A DNA stretch of 64,000 nucleotides from Protonemura montana (lineage: Eukaryota; Arthropoda; Insecta; Plecoptera; Nemouridae): positions 3,658,001-3,722,000 of the forward strand of contig CANOQG010000007.1 in NCBI GenBank assembly GCA_947568835.1. Reading direction: 5' to 3'. Positions within the stretch are counted from its first letter, which is position 1. Each line of letters starts with the position of its first letter. The notes beneath the pieces were generated by a model. It did no database searches. It worked only from the letters and a program-made list of their open reading frames with translations, and had not been told where the DNA came from. A program made the translations under genes and the position numbers. Positions 28,110 through 41,254 of the stretch are shown here, in pieces.

Positions 28110-29562
28110 CTAGGGGCAGGACATGGGGCAGGACATGGGGCAGGACATGGGACAGGACATGGGGCAGGACATGGGGCAGGACATGGGGCAGGACAATGGG
28201 GCAGGAAATGGGGCAGGACATGGGACATGGGGCAGGACATGGAGCAGGACATGGAGAAGGACAAGGGGCAGGACATGGGGCAGGACATAGGGCAGGACAT
28301 GGGGCAGGACATGGGGCAGGACATGGGGCAGGACATGGGACATGGGGCAAGACATGGGGCAGGACATAGGGCAGGACATGGGGCAGGACATGGGGCAGGA
28401 CATTGGACAAGACATAGGGCAGGACATGGGGCAGGACATGGGGCAGGACATGGGGCAGGACATGGGACATGGGGCAGGACAGGGGGAGGACATGGAGCAG
28501 GACATGGGGCAGGACATGGGGCAGGACATGGGACAGGACATAGGGAAGGACATGGGGCAGGACATGGGGCAGGACATGGGGCAGGACATGGGGCAGGACA
28601 TGGGGCAGGACATGGGGCAGGAAATGGGACAGGACAAAGGGCAGGACATGGGGCAGGACATGGGACATGGGGCAGGACATGGGGCAGGACATGGGGCATG
28701 ACATGGGGCAGGACATGGGACAGGACATGGGGCAGGACATGGGGCAGGACATGGGGCAGGACATGGGGCAGGACATGAGGCAGGACATTGGACAGGACTT
28801 GGGGCAAAACATGGGGCAGGACATGGGACAGGACATGGGACAGGACATGGGGCAGGACATGGGGCAGGACATGGGGCAGGACATGGGACATGAGGCAGGA
28901 CAGGGGGAGGACATGGAGCGGGACATGGGGCAGGACATGGGGCAGGACATGGAGCAGGATATGGGGCAGGAAATGGGGCAGGACATGGGACAGGACATAG
29001 GGCAGGACATGGGGCAGGCCATGAGGCAGGACATGGGGCAGGACATAAGACATAGGGCAGGACAGGGGGAGGACATGGAGCAGGACATGGGGCATTACAT
29101 GGGGCAGGACATAAGACAGGACATAGGGCAGGACATGGGGCAGGACATGGGGCAGGACATGGGGCAGGACATGGGACATGGGGCAAGACATGGGGCAGGA
29201 CATGAGGCAGGACATGGGGCAGGACATGAGGCAGGACATGGGGCAGGACATGGGGTAGGACATGGGGCAGGAAATGGGACAGGACAAGGGGCAGGACATG
29301 GGGCAGGACATGGGACATGGGGCAGGACATGGGGCAGGACATGGGACATGGGGCAGGACATGGGGCAGGACATGGAGCAGGACATGGGACAGGACATAGG
29401 GCAGGACATGGGGCAGGACATAGGGCAGGACATGGGGCAGGACATGGGGCAGGACATGGGGCAGGACATAGGGCAGGACATGGGGCAGGACATGAGGCAG
29501 GACATGGGACAGGACATGGGGCAGGACATGGGGCAGGACATGGGACAGGACATAGGGCAGGA
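28110..29562 (+). repeat. X unit, 1,453 bp, with a 1-bp insertion
   Basis: Copy of 17033-18484 with one extra A at 28,195-28,196 (GGACAATGGGG instead of GGACATGGGG). It is the only difference between the two 11-kb copies that I noticed. Confidence 0.88.
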
Positions 29563-31256
29563 CTAGGGGCAGGACATGGGGCAGGACATGGGGCAGGACA
29601 TGGGACAGGACATGGGGCAGGACATGGGGCAGGACATGTGGCAGGACATGGGGCAGGACATGGGGCAGGACATAGGGGAGGAAATGGGGCAGGACATGGG
29701 ACATGGGGCAGGACATGGAGCAGGACATGGGGCAGGACAAGGGGCAGGATATGGGGCAGGACATAGGGCAGGACATGGGGCAGGACATGGGGCAGGACAT
29801 GGGGCAGGACATGGGACATGGGGCAAGACATGGGGCAGAACATAGGGCAGGACATGGGGCAGGACATGGGGCAGGACATGGGACAAGACATAGGGCAGGA
29901 CATGGGGCAGGACATGGGGCAGGACATGGGGCAGGACATGGGACAGGACATAGGGAAGGACATGGGGCAGGACATGGGGCAGGACATGGGGCAGGACATG
30001 GGACATGGGGCAAGACATGGGGCAGGACATGGGGCAGGACATAGGGCAGGACATGGGGCAGGACATGGGGCAGGACATGGGGCAGGACATGGGACATGGG
30101 GCAAGACATGGGGCAGGACATAGGGCAGGACATGGGGCAGGACATGGGGCAGGACATGGGACAAGACATAGGGCAGGACATGGGGCATAACATGGGGCAG
30201 GACATGGGGCAGAACATGGGACATGGGGCAGGACAGGGGGAGGACATGGAGCAGGACATGGGGCAGGACATGGGGCAGGACATGGGACAGGAAATAGGGC
30301 AGGACATAGGGCAGGACATGGGGCAGGACATGGGACAGGACATATGGCAGGACATGGGGCAGGACATGTGGCAGGACATGGGGCAGGATATGGGACATGG
30401 GGCTGGACAGGGGAAGGACATGGAGCAGGACATGGGGCAGGACATGGGGCAGGACATGGGGCAGGACATGGGACAGGACATAGGGAAGGACATGGGGCAG
30501 GACATGGGGCAGGACATGGGACATGGGGCAAGACATGGGGCAGGACATGGAGCAGGACATGGGGCAGGACATGGGGCAGGACATAGGGCAGGACATGGGG
30601 CAGGACATGGGACAGGACATATGGCAGGACATGGGGCAGGACATGTGGCAGGACATGGGGCAGGACATGGGACATGGGGCTGGACAGGGGAAGGACATGG
30701 AGCAGGACATGGGGCAGGACATGGGGCAGGACATGGGGCAGGACATGGGACAGGACATAGGGAAGGACAAGGGGCAGGACATGGGGCAGGACATGGGGCA
30801 GGACATGGGACATGGGGCAAGACATGGGGCAGGACATGGGGCAGAACATGGGGCAGGACATGGGGCAGGACACGGGGCAGGACATGGGGCAGGACATGGG
30901 GCAGGAAATAGGACAGGACAAGGGGCAGGACATGAGGCAGGACATGGGACATGGGGCAGGACATGGGGCAGGACATGGGGCATGACATGGGGCAGGACAT
31001 GGGACAGGACATGGGGCAGGACATGGGGCAGGACATGGGACATGGGGCAGGACATGGGGCAGGACATGGAGCAGGACATGGGACAGGACATAGGGCAGGA
31101 CATGGGGCAGGACATAGGGCAGGACATGGGGCAGGACATGGGGCAGGACATGGGGCAGGACAAAGGGCAGGACATGGGGCAGGACATGAGGCAGGACATG
31201 GGACAGGACATGGGGCAGGACATGGGGCAGGACATGGGACAGGACATAGGGCAGGA
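29563..31256 (+). repeat. Y2/Y1 hybrid unit, 1,694 bp
   Basis: Copy of 18485-20178 at offset 11,078, with the 277-bp pair (T at 30404 and 30681). Confidence 0.85.
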
Positions 31257-32708
31257 CTAGGGGCAGGACATGGGGCAGGACATGGGGCAGGACATGGGAC
31301 AGGACATGGGGCAGGACATGGGGCAGGACATGGGGCAGGACATGGGGCAGGAAATGGGGCAGGACATGGGACATGGGGCAGGACATGGAGCAGGACATGG
31401 AGAAGGACAAGGGGCAGGACATGGGGCAGGACATAGGGCAGGACATGGGGCAGGACATGGGGCAGGACATGGGGCATGACATGGGACATGGGGCAAGACA
31501 TGGGGCAGGACATAGGGCAGGACATGGGGCAGGACATGGGGCAGGACATGGGACAAGACATAGGGCAGGACATGGGGCAGGACATGGGGCAGGACATGGG
31601 GCAGGACATGGGACATGGGGCAGGACAGGGGGAGGACATGGAGCAGGACATGGGGCAGGACATGGGGCAGGACATGGGACAGGACATAGGGAAGGACATG
31701 GGGCAGGACATGGGGCAGGACATGGGGCAGGACATGGGGCAGGACATGGGGCAGGACATGGGGCAGGAAATGGGACAGGACAAAGGGCAGGACATGGGGC
31801 AGGACATGGGACATGGGGCAGGACATGGGGCAGGACATGGGGCATGACATGGGGCAGGACATGGGACAGGACATGGGGCAGGACATGGGGCAGGACATGG
31901 GGCAGGACATGGGGCAGGACATGAGGCAGGACATTGGACAGGACATGGGGCAAAACATGGGGCAGGACATGGGACAGGACATGGGACAGGACATGGGGCA
32001 GGACATGGGGCAGGACATGGGGCAGGACATGGGACATGAGGCAGGACAGGGGGAGGACATGGAGCGGGACATGGGGCAGGACATGGGGCAGGACATGGAG
32101 CAGGATATGGGGCAGGAAATGGGGCAGGACATGGGACAGGACATAGGGCAGGACATGGGGCAGGCCATGAGGCAGGACATGGGGCAGGACATAAGACATA
32201 GGGCAGGACAGGGGGAGGACATGGAGCAGGACATGGGGCATTACATGGGGCAGGACATAAGACAGGACATAGGGCAGGACATGGGGCAGGACATGGGGCA
32301 GGACATGGGGCAGGACATGGGACATGGGGCAAGACATGGGGCAGGACATGAGGCAGGACATGGGGCAGGACATGGGGCAGGACATGGGGCAGGACATGGG
32401 GTAGGACATGGGGCAGGAAATGGGACAGGACAAGGGGCAGGACATGGGGCAGGACATGGGACATGGGGCAGGACATGGGGCAGGACATGGGACATGGGGC
32501 AGGACATGGGGCAGGACATGGAGCAGGACATGGGACAGGACATAGGGCAGGACATGGGGCAGGACATAGGGCAGGACATGGGGCAGGACATGGGGCAGGA
32601 CATGGGGCAGGACATAGGGCAGGACATGGGGCAGGACATGAGGCAGGACATGGGACAGGACATGGGGCAGGACATGGGGCAGGACATGGGACAGGACATA
32701 GGGCAGGA
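31257..32708 (+). repeat. X unit, 1,452 bp
   Basis: Its first ~816 bp is the end of the second 11-kb copy. It then continues as a normal X unit, which shows the arrangement from which the junction in 20179-22407 was derived. Confidence 0.87.
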
Positions 32709-34366
32709 CTAGGGGCAGGACATGGGGCAGGACATGGGGCAGGACATGGGACAGGACATGGGGCAGGACATGGGGCAGGACATGTGGCAGGACATGGGGC
32801 AGGACATGGGGCAGGACATGGGGCAGGAAATGGGGCAGGACATGGGACATGGGGCAGGACATGGAGCAGGACATGGGGCAGGACAAGGGGCAGGACATGG
32901 GGCAGGACATAGGGCAGGACATGGGGCAGGACATGGGGCAGGACATGGGGCAGGACATGGGACATGGGGCAAGACATGGGGCAGGACATAGGGCAGGACA
33001 TGGGGCAGGACATGGGGCAGGACATGGGACAAGACATAGGGCAGGACATGGGGCAGGACATGGGGCAGGACATGGGGCAGGACATGGGACATGGGGCAGG
33101 ACAGGGGGAGGACATGGAGCAGGACATGGGGCAGGACATGGGGCAGGACATGGGACAGGACATAGGGAAGGACATGGGGCAGGACATGGGGCAGGACATG
33201 GGGCAGGACATGGGACATGGGGCAAGACATGGGGCAGGACATGGGGCAGGACATAGGGCAGGACATGGGGCAGGACATGGGGCAGGAAATGGGACAGGAC
33301 AAAGGGCAGGACATGGGGCAGGACATGGGGCAGGACATGGGGCAGGACATAGGGCAGGACATGGGGCAGGACATGGGGCAGGACATGGAGCAGGACATGG
33401 GACATGACATGGGACAAGACATGGGGCAGGACATGGGGCAGGACATGGGGCAGGACATGGGGCAGGACATGGGGCAGGACATAGGGCAGGACATGGGGTA
33501 GGACATGAGGCAGGACATGGGACAGGACATGGGGCAGGACATGGGGCAGGACATGGGACAGGACATAGGGCAGGACATGGGGCAGGACATGGGGCAAAAC
33601 ATGGGGCAGGACATGGGACAGGACATGGGGCAGGACATGGGGCAGGACATGGGGCAGGACATAGGGAAGGACATGGGGCAGGACATGGGGCAGGACATGG
33701 GGCAGGACATGGGACATGGGGCAAGACATGGGGCAGGACATAGGGCAGAACATGGGGCAGGACATGGGGCAGGACATGGGACAGGACATAGGGAAGGACA
33801 TGGGGCAGGACATGAGGCAGGACATGGGGCAGGACATGGGACATGGGGCAAGACATGGGGCAGGACATGGGGCAGAACATGGGGCAGGACATGGGGCAGG
33901 ACACGGGGCAGGACATGGGGCAGGACATGGGGCAGGAAATAGGACAGGACAAGGGGCAGGACATGAGGCAGGACATGGGACATGGGGCAGGACATGGGGC
34001 AGGACATGGGGCATGACATGGGGCAGGACATGGGACAGGACATGGGGCAGGACATGGGGCAGGACATGGGACATGGGGCAGGACATGGGGCAGGACATGG
34101 AGCAGGACATGGGACAGGACATGGGGCAGGACATGGGGCAGGACATGGGACATGGGGCAGGACATGGGGCAGGACATGGAGCAGGACATGGGACAGGACA
34201 TAGGGCAGGACATGGGGCAGGACATAGGGCAGGACATGGGGCAGGACATGGGGCAGGACATGGGGCAGGACATAGGGCAGGACATGGGGCAGGACATGAG
34301 GCAGGACATGGGACAGGACATGGGGCAGGACATGGGGCAGGACATGGGACAGGACATAGGGCAGGA
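32709..34366 (+). repeat. Y2 unit, 1,658 bp
   Basis: With the preceding X unit it forms a 3,110-bp dimer. It aligns to 15375-17032 at offset 17,334. ATGGGACAAGAC near 33,411 is private. Confidence 0.87.
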
Positions 34367-35818
34367 CTAGGGGCAGGACATGGGGCAGGACATGGGGCAG
34401 GACATGGGACAGGACATGGGGCAGGACATGGGGCAGGACATGGGGCAGGACATGGGGCAGGAAATGGGGCAGGACATGGGACATGGGGCAGGACATGGAG
34501 CAGGACATGGAGAAGGACAAGGGGCAGGACATGGGGCAGGACATAGGGCAGGACATGGGGCAGGACATGGGGCAGGACATGGGGCAGGACATGGGACATG
34601 GGGCAAGACATGGGGCAGGACATAGGGCAGGACATGGGGCAGGACATGGGGCAGGACATTGGACAAGACATAGGGCAGGACATGGGGCAGGACATGGGGC
34701 AGGACATGGGGCAGGACATGGGACATGGGGCAGGACAGGGGGAGGACATGGAGCAGGACATGGGGCAGGACATGGGGCAGGACATGGGACAGGACATAGG
34801 GAAGGACATGGGGCAGGACATGGGGCAGGACATGGGGCAGGACATGGGGCAGGACATGGGGCAGGACATGGGGCAGGAAATGGGACAGGACAAAGGGCAG
34901 GACATGGGGCAGGACATGGGACATGGGGCAGGACATGGGGCAGGACATGGGGCATGACATGGGGCAGGACATGGGACAGGACATGGGGCAGGACATGGGG
35001 CAGGACATGGGGCAGGACATGGGGCAGGACATGAGGCAGGACATTGGACAGGACATGGGGCAAAACATGGGGCAGGACATGGGACAGGACATGGGACAGG
35101 ACATGGGGCAGGACATGGGGCAGGACATGGGGCAGGACATGGGACATGGGGCAGGACAGGGGGAGGACATGGAGCGGGACATGGGGCAGGACATGGGGCA
35201 GGACATGGAGCAGGATATGGGGCAGGAAATGGGGCAGGACATGGGACAGGACATAGGGCAGGACATGGGGCAGGCCATGAGGCAGGACATGGGGCAGGAC
35301 ATAAGACATAGGGCAGGACAGGGGGAGGACATGGAGCAGGACATGGGGCATTACATGGGGCAGGACATAAGACAGGACATAGGGCAGGACATGGGGCAGG
35401 ACATGGGGCAGGACATGGGGCAGGACATGGGACATGGGGCAAGACATGGGGCAGGACATGAGGCAGGACATGGGGCAGGACATGGGGCAGGACATGGGGC
35501 AGGACATGGGGTAGGACATGGGGCAGGAAATGGGACAGGACAAGGGGCAGGACATGGGGCAGGACATGGGACATGGGGCAGGACATGGGGCAGGACATGG
35601 GATATGGGGCAGGACATGGGGCAGGACATGGAGCAGGACATGGGACAGGACATAGGGCAGGACATGGGGCAGGACATAGGGCAGGACATGGGGCAGGACA
35701 TGGGGCAGGACATGGGGCAGGACATAGGGCAGGACATGGGGCAGGACATGAGGCAGGACATGGGACAGGACATGGGGCAGGACATGGGGCAGGACATGGG
35801 ACAGGACATAGGGCAGGA
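34367..35818 (+). repeat. X unit, 1,452 bp
   Basis: Aligns to 17033-18484 at offset 17,334. The 7-bp unit near 35,602 is mutated (GATATGG for GACATGG), a change not seen in its later copies. Confidence 0.86.
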
Positions 35819-37331
35819 CTAGGGGCAGGACATGGGGCAGGACATGGGGCAGGACATGGGACAGGACATGGGGCAGGACATGGGGCAGGACATGTGGCAG
35901 GACATGGGGCAGGACATGGGGCAGGACATAGGGGAGGAAATGGGGCAGGACATGGGACATGGGGCAGGACATGGAGCAGGACATGGGGCAGGACAAGGGG
36001 CAGGACATGGGGCAGGACATAGGGCAGGACATGGGGCAGGACATGGGGCAGGACATGGGGCAGGACATGGGACATGGGGCAAGACATGGGGCAGAACATA
36101 GGGCAGGACATGGGGCAGGACATGGGGCAGGACATGGGACAAGACATAGGGCAGGACATGGGGCAGGACATGGGGCAGGACATGGGGCAGGACATGGGAC
36201 AGGACATAGGGAAGGACATGGGGCAGGACATGGGGCAGGACATGGGGCAGGACATGGGACATGGGGCAAGACATGGGGCAGGACATGGGGCAGGACATAG
36301 GGCAGGACATGGGGCAGGACATGGGGCAGGAAATGGGACAGGACAAAGGGCAGGACATGGGGCAGGACATGGGGCAGGACATGGGGCAGGACATAGGGCA
36401 GGACATGGGGCAGGACATGGGGCAGGACATGGAGCAGGACATGGGACATGACATGGGACAGGACATGGGGCAGGACATGGGGCAGGACATGGGGCAGGAC
36501 ATGGGGCAGGACATGGGGCAGGACATAGGGCAGGACATGGGGTAGGACATGAGGCAGGACATGGGACAGGACATGGGGCAGGACATGGGGCAGGACATGG
36601 GACAGGACATAGGGCAGGACATGGGGCAGGACATGGGGCAAAACATGGGGCAGGACATGGGACAGGACATGGGGCAGGACATGGGGCAGGACAGGGGGCA
36701 GGACATAGGGAAGGACATGGGGCAGGACATGGGGCAGGACATGGGGCAGGACATGGGACATGGGGCAAGACATGGGGCAGGACATGGGGCAGAACATGGG
36801 GCAGGACATGGGGCAGGACATGGGACAGGACATAGGGAAGGACATGGGGCAGGACATGAGGCAGGACATGGGGCAGGACATGGGACATGGGGCAAGACAT
36901 GGGGCAGGACATGGGGCAGAACATGGGGCAGGACATGGGGCAGGACACGGGGCAGGACATGGGGCAGGACATGGGGCAGGAAATAGGACAGGACAAGGGG
37001 CAGGACATGAGGCAGGACATGGGACATGGGGCAGGACATGGGGCAGGACATGGGGCATGACATGGGGCAGGACATGGGACAGGACATGGGGCAGGACATG
37101 GGGCAGGACATGGGACATGGGGCAGGACATGGGGCAGGACATGGAGCAGGACATGGGACAGGACATAGGGCAGGACATGGGGCAGAACATAGGGCAGGAC
37201 ATGGGGCAGGACATGGGGCAGGACACGGGGCAGGACATAGGGCAGGACATGGGGCAGGACATGAGGCAGGACATGGGACAGGACATGGGGCAGGACATGG
37301 GGCAGGACATGGGACAGGACATAGGGCAGGA
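35819..37331 (+). repeat. Y2-type unit, 1,513 bp
   Basis: Carries ATAGGGGAGGAA near 35,930 and an AGGGGGCAGGAC monomer near 36,692 shared with 42563-44075 and 48295-50234. The corresponding unit 42563-44075 has the same length. Confidence 0.84.
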
Positions 37332-38530
37332 CTAGGGGCAGGACATGGGGCAGGACATGGGGCAGGACATGGGACAGGACATGGGGCAGGACATGGGGCA
37401 GGACATGGGGCAGGACATGGGGCAGGAAATGGGGCAGGACATGGGACATGGGGCAGGACATGGAGCAGGACATGGAGAAGGACAAGGGGCAGGACATGGG
37501 GCAGGACATAGGGCAGGACATGGGGCAGGACATGGGGCAGGACATGGGGCAGGACATGGGACATGGGGCAAGACATGGGGCAGGACATAGGGCAGGACAT
37601 GGGGCAGGACATGGGGCAGGACATGGGACAAGACATAGGGCAGGACATGGGGCAGGACATGGGGCATGACATGGGGCAGGACATGGGACAGGACATGGGG
37701 CAGGACATGGGGCAGGACATGGGGCAGGACATGGGGCAGGACATGAGGCAGGACATTGGACAGGACATGGGGCAAAACATGGGGCAGGACATGGGACAGG
37801 ACATGGGACAGGACATGGGGCAGGACATGGGGCAGGACATGGGGCAGGACATGGGACATGAGGCAGGACAGGGGGAGGACATGGAGCGGGACATGGGGCA
37901 GGACATGGGGCAGGACATGGAGCAGGATATGGGGCAGGAAATGGGGCAGGACATGGGACAGGACATAGGGCAGGACATGGGACAGGCCATGAGGCAGGAC
38001 ATGGGGCAGGACATAAGACATAGGGCAGGACAGGGGGAGGACATGGAGCAGGACATGGGGCATTACATGGGGCAGGACATAAGACAGGACATAGGGCAGG
38101 ACATGGGGCAGGACATGGGGCAGGACATGGGGCAGGACATGGGACATGGGGCAAGACATGTGGCAGGACATGAGGCAGGACATGGGGCAGGACATGGGGC
38201 AGGACATGGGGCAGGACATGGGGTAGGACATGGGGCAGGAAATGGGACAGGACAAGGGGCAGGACATGGGGCAGGACATGGGACATGGGGCAGGACATGG
38301 GGCAGGACATGGGACATGGGGCAGGACATGGGGCAGGACATGGAGCAGGACATGGGACAGGACATAGGGCAGGACATGGGGCAGGACATAGGGCAGGACA
38401 TGGGGCAGGACATGGGGCAGGACATGGGGCAGGACATAGGGCAGGACATGGGGCAGGACATGAGGCAGGACATGGGACAGGACATGGGGCAGGACATGGG
38501 GCAGGACATGGGACAGGACATAGGGCAGGA
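37332..38530 (+). repeat. X unit, 1,199 bp, 296-bp deletion
   Basis: Equals the 1,495-bp X units at 44076 and 50235 except that 296 bp is missing near 37,655. Offsets to the next block change from 6,744 before this point to 7,040 after it. Confidence 0.84.
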
Positions 38531-41254
38531 CTAGGGGCAGGACATGGGGCAGGACATGGGGCAGGACATGGGACAGGACATGGGGCAGGACATGGGGCAG
38601 GACATGTGGCAGGACATGGGGCAGGACATGGGGCAGGACATGGGGCAGGAAATGGGGCAGGACATGGGACATGGGGCAGGACATGGAGCAGGACATGGGG
38701 CAGGACAAGGGGCAGGACATGGGGCAGGACATAGGGCAGGACATGGGGCAGGACATGGGGCAGGACATGGGGCAGGACATGGGACATGGGGCAAGACATG
38801 GGGCAGGACATAGGGCAGGACATGGGGCAGGACATGGGGCAGGACATGGGACAAGACATAGGGCAGGACATGGGGCAGGACATGGGGCAGGACATGGGGC
38901 AGGACATGGGACATGGGGCAGGACAGGGGGAGGACATGGAGCAGGACATGGGGCAGGACATGGGGCAGGACATGGGACAGGACATAGGAAAGGACATGGG
39001 GCAGGACATGGGGCAGGACATGGGGCAGGACATGGGACATGGGGCAAGACATGGGGCAGGACATGGGGCAGGACATAGGGCAGGACATGGGGCAGGACAT
39101 GGGGCAGGAAATGGGACAGGACAAAGGGCAGGACATGGGGCAGGACATGGGGCAGGACATGGGGCAGGACATAGGGCAGGACATGGGGCAGGACATGGGG
39201 CAGGACATGGAGCAGGACATGGGACATGACATGGGACAGGACATGGGGCAGGACATGGGGCAGGACATGGGGCAGGACATGGGGCAGGACATGAGGCAGG
39301 ACATAGGGCAGGACATGGGGTAGGACATGAGGCAGGACATGGGACAGGACATGGGGCAGGACATGGGGCAGGACATGGGACAGGACATAGGGCAGGACAT
39401 GGGGCAGGACATGGGGCAAAACATGGGGCAGGACATGGGACAGGACATGGGGCAGGACATGGGGCAGGACATGGGGCAGGACATGGGGCAGGACATGGGG
39501 CAGGACATGGGGCAGGACATGAGGCAGGACATGGGACATGGGGCAGGACATGGGGCAGGACATGGAGCAGGACATGGGACATGACATGGGACAGGACATG
39601 GGACAGGACATAGGGCAGGAAATGGGGCAGGACATGGGGCAGGACATACGGCAGGACATGGGGCAGGACATGGGGCAGGACATGGGTCAGGACATGGGGC
39701 AGGACATGAGGCAGGACTTGGGGCAGGACATGGGGCAGGACATGGGGCAGGACATGGGACAGGACATGGGGCAGGACATGGGGCAGGACATGGGGCAGGA
39801 CATGGGGCAGGACATGGGGCAGGACATGGGGCATGACATGGGACATGGGGCAGGACATGGGGCAGGACATGGAGCAGGACATGGGGCAGGACATGGGGCA
39901 GGACATAGGGCAGGACATGGGGCAGGACATGGGGCAGGACATGGAGCAGGACATGGGACAGGACATGGGACAGGACATAGGGCAGGACATGGGGCAGGAC
40001 ATGGGGCAGGACATAGGGCAGGACATGGGGCAGGACATGGGGCAGGACATGGGGCAGGACATGGGGCAGGACATGGGGCAGGACATGAGGCAGGACATGG
40101 GACATGGGGCAAGACATGGGGCAGGACATGGAGCAGGACATGGGGCAGGACATGGGGCAGGACATAGGGCAGGACATGGGGCAGGACATGGGACAGGACA
40201 TATGGCAGGACATGGGGCAGGACATGTGGCAGGACATGGGGCAGGACATGGGACATGGGGCTGGACAGGGGAAGGACATGGAGCAGGACATGGGGCAGGA
40301 CATGGGGCAGGACATGGGGCAGGACATGGGACAGGACATAGGGAAGGACATGGGGCAGGACATGGGGCAGGACATGGGGCAGGACATGGGACATGGGGCA
40401 AGACATGGGGCAGGACATGGGGCAGAACATGGGGCAGGACATGGGGCAGGACACGGGGCAGGACATGGGGCAGGACATGGGGCAGGAAATAGGACAGGAC
40501 AAGGGGCAGGACATGAGGCAGGACATGGGACATGGGGCAGGACATGGGGCAGGACATGGGGCATGACATGGGGCAGGACATGGGACAGGACATGGGGCAG
40601 GACATGGGGCAGGACATGGGACATGGGGCAGGACATGGGGCAGGACATGGAGCAGGACATGGGACAGGACATAGGGCAGGACATGGGGCAGGACATAGGG
40701 CAGGACATGGGGCAGGACATGGGGCAGGACATGGGGCAGGACATAGGGCAGGACATGGGGCAGGACATGAGGCAGGACATGGGACAGGACATGGGGCAGG
40801 ACATGGGGCAGGACATGGGACAGGACATAGGGCAGGACATGGGGCAGGACATGGGGCAGGACATGGGACATGGGGCAAGACATGGGGCAGGACATGAGGC
40901 AGGACATGGGGCAGGACATGGGGCAGGACATGGGGCAGGACATGGGGTAGGACATGGGGCAGGAAATGGGACAGGACAAGGGGCAGGACATGGGGCAGGA
41001 CATGGGACATGGGGCAGGACATGGGGCAGGACATGGGACATGGGGCAGGACATGGGGCAGGACATGGAGCAGGACATGGGACAGGACATAGGGCAGGACA
41101 TGGGGCAGGACATAGGGCAGGACATGGGGCAGGACATGGGGCAGGACATGGGGCAGGACATAGGGCAGGACATGGGGCAGGACATGAGGCAGGACATGGG
41201 ATAGGACATGGGGCAGGACATGGGGCAGGACATGGGACAGGACATAGGGCAGGA
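38531..41254 (+). repeat. Compound Y2/Y1/X unit, 2,724 bp
   Basis: Begins as Y2, passes through a roughly 480-bp stretch found only in this unit and its copies (about 39,620-40,100), then Y1 sequence with a single GGCTGG marker (T at 40262), then an X terminal part. No internal CTAG landmark. Two further copies lie at 45571 and 51730. Confidence 0.82.
39620..40100 (+). repeat. Block-specific stretch of about 480 bp
   Basis: Monomer order here, including ATACGGCAGGAC near 39,647, a cttgg variant near 39,718 and two ATGGGACAGGAC in a row near 39,960, is found only here and in the copies at about 46,660-47,140 and 52,819-53,299. The stretch sits between Y2 and Y1 sequence, so it may be a remnant of a unit type otherwise absent from the window. 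Confidence 0.65.

Larger units (their letters stand above)
20995..32072 (+). repeat. 11-kb tandem duplication, copy 2
   Basis: Same order as copy 1 at offset 11,077, becoming 11,078 after the single-base insertion at 28,195-28,196. In every + strand reading frame compared, no other difference was seen, so identity must be very high. This implies a recent event or an assembly error. Confidence 0.9.

Noticed and set aside
18485-34357. 5,290-codon minus-strand open frame, and similar ones (29563-45096, 5389-20169, 15375-28100), as giant repeat proteins
   Set aside because: All six frames of the 12-mer are stop-free, the frame changes mode at each uncompensated indel, start and stop positions are set by satellite landmarks, and there is no non-repeat domain, signal peptide or promoter context.
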